This document shows, in pieces, positions 32,239-37,475 of a stretch of 37,475 bases of DNA (the first letter of the stretch is position 1; each line of letters begins with the position of its first letter). A program made the translations under genes and the position numbers. The stretch comes from Alphaproteobacteria bacterium CG_4_10_14_0_8_um_filter_53_9 (GTDB taxonomy: Bacteria; Pseudomonadota; Alphaproteobacteria; UBA2136; UBA6156), in NCBI GenBank assembly GCA_002791805.1, contig PFND01000084.1, forward strand, positions 1-37,475. Direction: 5' to 3'. A model generated the notes under the pieces. That model was not told the origin of the DNA. It saw only the letters and a program-made list of their open reading frames with translations, and searched no databases.

Positions 32239-32658
32239 ATGAAAAAATCATCCTCCCCTGCCCTCCTCGCTCACTACCTGAAGGACCTCTCTTTAGAGCT
32301 CTCTCAGCCCCCTCTAAAAAACCCCAAAAAGGGGGAGCAAGAGCTTCAGTTCAACCTGTCCGTCCATCACAAGCCCGGGGCGGGAGATGCGCCAGACGAT
32401 GTGCTCCTCGCAACACGCTTGGTTGTGTGGCACACACCTACTCAAACTCCCATTTTAGTGGCAGATCATGCGTATTTAGGCATGTTTCACAACGAAAAGG
32501 AAAAAAACGGCGCTTTGAGCAAAGAAGCCCTCCAATCATGTGCTGCTGTTTTATACGAAAAAGCGATGGAATCATTAAAGCAACACTTAGAGGCGGTAGG
32601 TCACACGCCCCCTCTTCCTAAAACATTGGAAAATATGGAAATGGCGAAAAACACATAG
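32239..32658 (+). CDS. secB: SecB-like export chaperone
   Basis: SecB is the tetrameric chaperone that keeps preproteins unfolded for SecA. The frame extends upstream, but the ATG at 32239 gives a 139-residue protein of the right size. YLKDLSLELSQPP (residues 14-26) fits the family 'YiKDlSfEnPnaP' start. The strands QFNLSVHHKPG and LLATRLVVWHTPTQTPILVADHAYLGMF follow the family order, with the conserved Y/A-G-x-F, and AAVLYEKAMESLKQHLEAVGHTPPLP aligns with the 'LFPyaRxxixxxtxxGgFPPL' helix. Several usual residues, including the LFP, are altered, so it is a divergent member. The ribosome-binding site is weak. Confidence 0.75.
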   Translation: MKKSSSPALLAHYLKDLSLELSQPPLKNPKKGEQELQFNLSVHHKPGAGDAPDDVLLATRLVVWHTPTQTPILVADHAYLGMFHNEKEKNGALSKEALQSCAAVLYEKAMESLKQHLEAVGHTPPLPKTLENMEMAKNT

Positions 32659-32685
32659 GTGTAAGACATACACATATAAGTCAAA

Positions 32686-32709
32686 AAATGCCGGCAATCG
32701 CCGGCATTT
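32686..32709. terminator. Bidirectional terminator between secB-like gene and YggT gene
   Basis: AAATGCCGGC (32686-32695) pairs with GCCGGCATTT (32700-32709), with a run of T after and A before. Convergent genes on both sides. Confidence 0.9.
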
Positions 32710-32728
32710 TTGTAAGCACGGGTTTCTG

Positions 32729-33025
32729 TTAGAGCATGCTGCGGGCAAATTGCATCACCACAGGCAAAACACCCGTACGCACAAAGGAAATCGCGATGAT
32801 CACCACCAGCGGCGTCAGGTCAAGTCCGCCAATCAGGGGCACATAGGCGCGCACCTTGTCCATCACAGGCTCGGTCAGTTGGCGCAAAATACGCACGAGC
32901 GGGTTAAGGGGGTCCGGGTTGGCCCAGGCCAAAATCCAGGCGGCAATGATAATAAAGGTATAAATCAGTAGCAGGTGGCTTACAATCTGCGCGGCAGAAA
33001 GCAACGGATAACCAAGCATATACAT
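32729..33025 (-). CDS. YggT-family membrane protein
   Basis: The product has 98 residues. A GGAAGGAC sequence lies about 8 bases before the ATG. The family pattern is visible: a first membrane segment (about 12-33, IVSHLLLIYTFIIIAAWILAW), then NPDPLNPLVRILRQLTEPVMDKVRAYVP, which matches the YggT motif of a polar linker with conserved Asn-Pro and LTEP, and then GLDLTPLVVIIAISFV as second segment. The family has a role in membrane or cell-envelope organisation that is not settled. Confidence 0.92.
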   Translation of the reverse strand: MYMLGYPLLSAAQIVSHLLLIYTFIIIAAWILAWANPDPLNPLVRILRQLTEPVMDKVRAYVPLIGGLDLTPLVVIIAISFVRTGVLPVVMQFARSML

Positions 33026-33167
33026 CGGTATGTCCTTCCGGAGTTCGTTTGTCTCACGTGGTGGGTGCTAGCCAACACGCCTCATATGGGCTAAGTTCGC
33101 ACAAAAGGCAAGTTCAATCAAAGCGCTTGCCCATATCGCCACCAATAAAAAAAGGAAAGTTTGTCAT

Positions 33168-33461
33168 ATGTATCTTCGTCTTTTAAGCCTCGCCCTCCTG
33201 GCCGGCACGCTCAATGCGGCAGATACCGCCTCCCCCACCACCCTCCCCGCCGGCAAAGTCGCGTGCTTTACCGTCAAGCAGTTGAGAGACTATCAATCCT
33301 ACACAGATGTCGCGCCCGCCTTCGCCGAGGATATGCTCGCGCGCGCCACCTGCTTCATAAATAAAGAAGAGCAGCCCGCCGTGCTCGATGGCAGCATGGA
33401 AGGCTACACACGCTATAAGTTGCTAAGTGGTCACAAGGTCTGGGTCGCAAACGACCAGTAA
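33168..33461 (+). CDS. Small exported protein, unknown
   Basis: AAGGAAAG lies 8 bases before the ATG. The product has 97 residues, with a signal peptide (MYLRLLSLALLAGTLNA, then AD). The mature part is about 80 residues with two Cys (VACFTVKQL and RATCFINKEE) that could form one disulfide, and ends YTRYKLLSGHKVWVANDQ. I recognise no family. It directly precedes the long gene at 33524 on the same strand, with a 62-base gap, and probably belongs with it. Confidence 0.75.
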   Translation: MYLRLLSLALLAGTLNAADTASPTTLPAGKVACFTVKQLRDYQSYTDVAPAFAEDMLARATCFINKEEQPAVLDGSMEGYTRYKLLSGHKVWVANDQ

Positions 33462-33523
33462 GCCAGCGTAAAGCTGCGCCCCTCTTTAAAAGAGCATAGG
33501 CTCGCCCCATAATAAGAGTACAA

Positions 33524-36500
33524 ATGATGCAAGGTACCGCTCCAGGCAAAGGCGCAAGGGCTGTCAGAGCTCTGGCATGCCTGTTAGCCCTTGGGTCGGC
33601 CTCGGTATCTCACGGGCTGGATGCCAACCTCCCCCCGGCAAACACGAACTTTTCCTTAACGGATACTCTCGGCAGCGCCAACTATCAGCAACAAGGCTCC
33701 AAGCTGAAGGATCTCGCCAATTTTGATAGCTGCCTTCAGTACAAAGTTGGTCTCGGCATGCACTGGTGCAAGGGGTTTTTTGGCATCAGGTTTCCCTCTC
33801 CATGTGTGAAATTTACCTATAACGAACCCGCTGCCGTGGTGGAAGTCACTCCGGATCATAACGGCCAGCATCTAGATACAGGTTTTAATCCGTTTAATTC
33901 TATTATGGCTGGTTCTGTCTCACCGGAAGAGAAAAAAGGCCGTCGCGGAATTCAAACAGGCAGTGGAACTTATGCCAGTCAGTATGATGAAGCCAAGGTG
34001 TATAAGGTAACGCCCGTCGCGCGCTATTTGTCATCGGGCACAGCCACGCAAGCTACGCAGTCCTTTACGTGTGGTATTTTTGGCAAACTCGGCACATTTA
34101 TGAATTTTACCCAAGCCTTTAATATTAAAAATATTACCCAAGGCCTCAATCCGGCCAATCTTGGTCAGCGCATCAGCAGTGGAATAAAAAATGTCACAAC
34201 CAATCTTTCCAAAAGCTTGGAAAATCTTGGCTCAGGCCTCACAGAGAGCGTATCTAACATAGGTAGCAACATCACCCAAAGCGTTAATGGTATAGGGGCC
34301 AATTTAAGCAATATTGCAGGCAGCCTCAACCCGGCAGATCTTGCCAAAGGTGCTCAAACCCTTGCCGCCAAGGCGCAAACGACCATCACCAATCAGCTTC
34401 AATCTCTGCAAAATATGGGGTCGGGCCTTGCAGGCCAGCTGGATGGGTTAGCTTCGGGTACACTCCGCTTGCAGGATCTTAATCTACAGGATCTCGGGCG
34501 AGCCGCAGGCGTTATGTCGATGCTCGGCCCCGTTATCGGAGAACTTGGCTCTATCGGGTCAGATGCGAACGCCGTCAACACAGGTGTGGGCCTTACGGCT
34601 GCGGCAGAAGCCGCCAAAACGCTCGAGGCAGGGGCCAAATCAGGCACGTTGAGCGAGCCGGAAGCCCGCGCCCTTGCGGCCTCCATAGGGTCTGCCATGC
34701 AGTTGGGGATGTCGGAGTTCGTGGCCCCCACCGATCCCATCCTTCTTCAAGGGGCAGATAACCCTCCTGCTAATGCCCGCGGGCCAAACGGAGAGCCGAA
34801 CTCAGCCTTCATTCCCCATCCGCCCCAAAATCCCTATCTTAACTGGAACACCAGTATGATTGCCACCACAGGCAGTACAGAGGTCGGAGACGGTCTCGCC
34901 ATCATGTCTGTCCGCCAGTTAGATGAAATGTGGGAGAAAACCACAGGCTGGCTGGATGAGGTGATCAAAAACGGAGATATGACAACGGCAGATCTGGATA
35001 ATACCACCCCTGCCGAGCTTTGCACCGCCCAGTACTACCTTAAGGATATCAAGACACAGGTAGATAATCTCTACACCCGCATGACAGATAGAGACAATCC
35101 CGCCAAAGTTATCCCCGCAGCTACCTATTTAGGGGCCGTTCATCGTCAGGTCTCACCGGAGGATCAGCCAAATGCCGCCTGCCCCCTCACGCACGCAGGG
35201 TTTGTGAGCAATGGGGTGGACGATAAGGCCATGGTACTTAACTGTCACGAATATTGCTGGGATGTTCGCCGTATCGCAGGAGATACGGAAGAAAAAGTCT
35301 GTCGTATCGTGCCCAAGCCAGGTTTCGCAGGCAGCTGCTTTACCAATCCTTTAAGTAAGGAGCGGTTTGATGCGAGCGGTAAGTTTAAAGAAGATACATG
35401 GGTGGTGAGAGGGGACAGCGCCCCCGCAGGCGATAAGTTCCCCGCCTGTAACGGCCATATCCCGGCAGAAGTGGCCGATGGTCGCCTGGGCACTCAAATC
35501 CAGGGAGAGCGCTACGATGCCTCTAAAGATCATTTCAAGCAGATCAATGCCCGCCTCCGCAATCAGTATGCGCAGGATATTGCGGCTCGCAAACCAGGCC
35601 TCATATCCCTTCAGGCCAAGGTGGATGGGTATATTAAAACGCAAGGCGGTACCTGCGATGAGCTGGGCAGCCCCACAGGCCCGTGGGCAGAAGCAAGTAA
35701 CACGCGGCGCCCGGGCAGCAGTCAGGTTGCAGGCGTCATGGAGCGGATGAGTGACGCCCAGTCCGCGATCAACCAAAGCGCCTTTTTGGGCGGCGTCCCT
35801 CTTCAGCCTACGTTTTTAAGGGGCACAGCCCTCCCCTCGGCCGGCAGCATGCTCACCATGATGGATGGAATGATGCGCGGCGGCGTTCAAAACATGGTAG
35901 CAGGGCGGGTGAATGCAATTGTCCCCACGGGCGTCCTCCCCATGGTGTATAACAGCAGCAACGGCGGGGCAGTGCCCCACCCTTCTGCCAGCGGGATGAT
36001 CGGCAAGCTGGGGAATAATATTATGGCCGCAGGCTCAGGCATGGCCTATAGCGCCCTGTGTGCAGGTAAATCAGCCCTTACAGATATTGGGATAGCGCCA
36101 ACGGCGGCCACGAGCAGTATCTTTAATCTGTCCAGTAAAGTCTGTATTGGCAGCTTAGGCCTTCGCCACCCGGAAACAGGCCACACCTTTGGTCAAAACA
36201 CTCAAAAGAACCAAAAATTGGTGGCTTTCCGCTTCTTGGGAATCGCTGAAGATATGAAGGCTGTGCCCAAGTGCAGCCCGAAAGATCCAAACTGTGCCGA
36301 TGGTCTCGCCCTCTTTAATAAGGACTATCCCCAAAACTACACAAACGATGATTATAGTAAGGCGTTAACGCCCGTTGGCACCGTGCGCTCGGGCCGCCAC
36401 AACGGCTCAGGTTGTTATAAAACAGGCACCATGGATCCCAGAGTGGATTCACGGGGTGAAAAACTTCTCCCGCTGGCAGAAAACCTGGGCGATGGTATTA

Positions 36501-36628
36501 AAGGCCTTAATCCTCTCACCGCCTCGGCCAGTTATGGTAAAGGCCACCAGATTCTCACCTCATGGACAGGTACCCAGTGCTGTGTCCCCATCTTCTGCCC
36601 CACCAACGTCCGGAGGGATTACCCATGA
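33524..36628 (+). CDS. Large exported cysteine-containing protein resembling conjugative-element TraU/TIGR03756-type proteins
   Basis: The product has 1034 residues with a signal peptide ending near ASVSHG (residue 31). The first domain has CLQYKVGLGMHWCKGFFGIRFPSPCV in pieces: Cys70, Cys82 and Cys94, followed by EPAAVVEVTPD. This resembles the start of integrating-conjugative-element proteins of the TIGR03756/TraU kind, which are usually near 300 residues. The C-terminus ends GTQCCVPIFC, with paired cysteines also typical of that group. Between lies a long helical, Ser/Asn/Gly-rich repeat region (about 205-310, with the words LNPANL at 208 and LNPADL at 268). NCHEYCWDVRRIAG and NAACPLTH lie in the middle. 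The family link is a visual impression, not a search result. Confidence 0.7.
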   Translation: MMQGTAPGKGARAVRALACLLALGSASVSHGLDANLPPANTNFSLTDTLGSANYQQQGSKLKDLANFDSCLQYKVGLGMHWCKGFFGIRFPSPCVKFTYNEPAAVVEVTPDHNGQHLDTGFNPFNSIMAGSVSPEEKKGRRGIQTGSGTYASQYDEAKVYKVTPVARYLSSGTATQATQSFTCGIFGKLGTFMNFTQAFNIKNITQGLNPANLGQRISSGIKNVTTNLSKSLENLGSGLTESVSNIGSNITQSVNGIGANLSNIAGSLNPADLAKGAQTLAAKAQTTITNQLQSLQNMGSGLAGQLDGLASGTLRLQDLNLQDLGRAAGVMSMLGPVIGELGSIGSDANAVNTGVGLTAAAEAAKTLEAGAKSGTLSEPEARALAASIGSAMQLGMSEFVAPTDPILLQGADNPPANARGPNGEPNSAFIPHPPQNPYLNWNTSMIATTGSTEVGDGLAIMSVRQLDEMWEKTTGWLDEVIKNGDMTTADLDNTTPAELCTAQYYLKDIKTQVDNLYTRMTDRDNPAKVIPAATYLGAVHRQVSPEDQPNAACPLTHAGFVSNGVDDKAMVLNCHEYCWDVRRIAGDTEEKVCRIVPKPGFAGSCFTNPLSKERFDASGKFKEDTWVVRGDSAPAGDKFPACNGHIPAEVADGRLGTQIQGERYDASKDHFKQINARLRNQYAQDIAARKPGLISLQAKVDGYIKTQGGTCDELGSPTGPWAEASNTRRPGSSQVAGVMERMSDAQSAINQSAFLGGVPLQPTFLRGTALPSAGSMLTMMDGMMRGGVQNMVAGRVNAIVPTGVLPMVYNSSNGGAVPHPSASGMIGKLGNNIMAAGSGMAYSALCAGKSALTDIGIAPTAATSSIFNLSSKVCIGSLGLRHPETGHTFGQNTQKNQKLVAFRFLGIAEDMKAVPKCSPKDPNCADGLALFNKDYPQNYTNDDYSKALTPVGTVRSGRHNGSGCYKTGTMDPRVDSRGEKLLPLAENLGDGIKGLNPLTASASYGKGHQILTSWTGTQCCVPIFCPTNVRRDYP

Positions 36629-37475
36629 TCTTGAAACCCCAAAAACAAGAAAAGACAAAAATCAGGGCTGAAAAGATTATGTTAAATGGGCCGTCTCAAA
36701 CAGGAGCCCCCACAGGGTGGGTAGCCAGCACGTCTGGGCAGGGTATGGGGGTCAAAGTGCTGCAAACCGCCCCTTGTCTCTCCGCACACACGCGCGGCGG
36801 GGCAAAAGGCCTGTCTCGGCAAGGGTGCCAAGGTCAAAAGGCTTCCTTAAGCGCCCAAAAATCAGGCTGCTCCCTTCCTTTCGCCTCCACGGTCGCAGAG
36901 GTCACTTCGCAGCCCCCCTTTCATCGTTTAAGGCGCGTGAGCCGCAGTCGCTTGCTCCATGTCGCAGGGGGCGCCCCACGCCGCTCTCACCCTTTGTGGG
37001 CCGCCCCAGTCCAGCTCTCTTGCGTTGCCGAGGCTATGGCTGCCGCCACTGCCACCACTCATCCTCGCCATCTTGTCGTCCCTGCTTGCGCGCCTTTATC
37101 CTTTGTTGCGGTGGCCTTGTGGGTCACGGCGGCCCTTACACCGGCCACGTCCCACGCCCAAATCCGTACCTATAATCCGGATACAGGCACAACCGGCGCC
37201 CTTCCCACGCTTTCAGGCCTCGGGGCCTCTCCCACAGTCTCGGGTGTGGCCACAGCTCCCGCCGCGCCAACTCCTGCAAAAGGGGGTGTCTCCTTTTCTT
37301 CATCTTCCGCGTCAGGGGGCGCCGCTGCCACCTCTAACGCAGTATCGGCAAATTCACCAAAAAGTAACATAAAAGGCACATCTGTTATCGGTGGCGTTCG
37401 TACGGGTGCGTCGCAAAATACCCCCCCCGCCTCTACCCCGTCTCTCCCCCCCAAAACCCCCGTCTCTAACCCCAC
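36625..37475 (+). CDS. Partial open frame with internal signal-like segment
   Basis: The ATG overlaps the stop of the previous gene (ATGA), with GGAGGG 6 bases before it, so it is translationally coupled. The frame stays open for 283 codons and leaves the window. The first 140 residues are basic and of unusual composition (HRLRRVSRSRLLHVAGG). A hydrophobic stretch at about 158-177 ends with a classical cleavage signal, TSHA-QIRTYN (Gln179). Beyond it the chain is Thr/Ser/Gly/Pro-rich. An in-frame ATG at 37036 would give a short signal peptide of about 41 residues, but it has only a weak ribosome-binding site. Exported or membrane-anchored low-complexity protein; function unknown. Incomplete. 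Confidence 0.55.
   Translation, partial: MILKPQKQEKTKIRAEKIMLNGPSQTGAPTGWVASTSGQGMGVKVLQTAPCLSAHTRGGAKGLSRQGCQGQKASLSAQKSGCSLPFASTVAEVTSQPPFHRLRRVSRSRLLHVAGGAPRRSHPLWAAPVQLSCVAEAMAAATATTHPRHLVVPACAPLSFVAVALWVTAALTPATSHAQIRTYNPDTGTTGALPTLSGLGASPTVSGVATAPAAPTPAKGGVSFSSSSASGGAAATSNAVSANSPKSNIKGTSVIGGVRTGASQNTPPASTPSLPPKTPVSNP

Noticed and set aside
33049-33065. Possible parS at TGTCTCACGTGG
   Set aside because: Only one half-site and the centre match; the other arm reads TGGG.
1-37475. tRNA, rRNA, insertion sequence or CRISPR array
   Set aside because: No T-loop words in a cloverleaf context, no transposase frame and no regularly spaced repeats were seen.

Overview
The window looks like a chromosomal segment of an alphaproteobacterium, from near the replication origin. 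The evidence is the classic rpsT-dnaA-dnaN-recF block, mnmG, the rsmG-parA-parB partition locus with parS-like sites, the lptE-holA pair, a DUF3576-type lipoprotein and the hemW/YraN/periplasmic-binding-protein/rph neighbourhood. I cannot place it more precisely from sequence alone. No rRNA, tRNA, insertion sequence or CRISPR array was seen.

Layout. 1-0.9 kb: two small + strand genes, one encoding a membrane protein and one unknown. 0.9-6.5 kb: recF, dnaN, dnaA and rpsT on the - strand. Two things interrupt this block: a highly structured non-coding stretch between recF and dnaN, and an unrecognised + strand gene between dnaN and dnaA. 6.5-10 kb: AT-rich intergenic regions with DnaA-box-like sites lie on both sides of mnmG and are candidate parts of oriC; a HIT protein and a GNAT acetyltransferase follow. 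10-15.5 kb: an SH3-domain secreted protein, comM, an unlisted 27-residue membrane peptide, two DsbA-like thiol oxidoreductases, holA and lptE. 15.5-21.5 kb: an acidic exported protein, an unknown + strand gene, leuS, a DUF3576-type lipoprotein and a porin. 21.8-24.4 kb: parB, parA, a parS-like site and rsmG. 24.5-28.2 kb: a BON-domain lipoprotein, a YraN-family protein, an LpoA-like periplasmic protein and two small membrane proteins. 28.2-32.7 kb: hemW and rph flank an 850-base purine-rich non-coding region, followed by a Bcp-type peroxiredoxin and a divergent SecB-like chaperone. 32.7-37.5 kb: YggT, then a + strand series of exported proteins. That series includes a 1034-residue cysteine-containing protein that resembles conjugative-element (TraU/TIGR03756-like) proteins, and an open frame that runs off the window.

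The genes fit together as replication initiation (DnaA, DnaN, HolA, RecF), origin segregation (ParA, ParB and parS), and envelope biogenesis and redox (LptE, porin, BON protein, Dsb proteins, LpoA-like protein, SecB). At the right edge there is probably the start of an accessory, possibly conjugation-related, module. The most unusual items are the candidate origin arrangement around mnmG, the scattered parS-like sites, the structured dnaN-recF spacer, the 27-residue membrane peptide, and the large protein at 33.5-36.6 kb.
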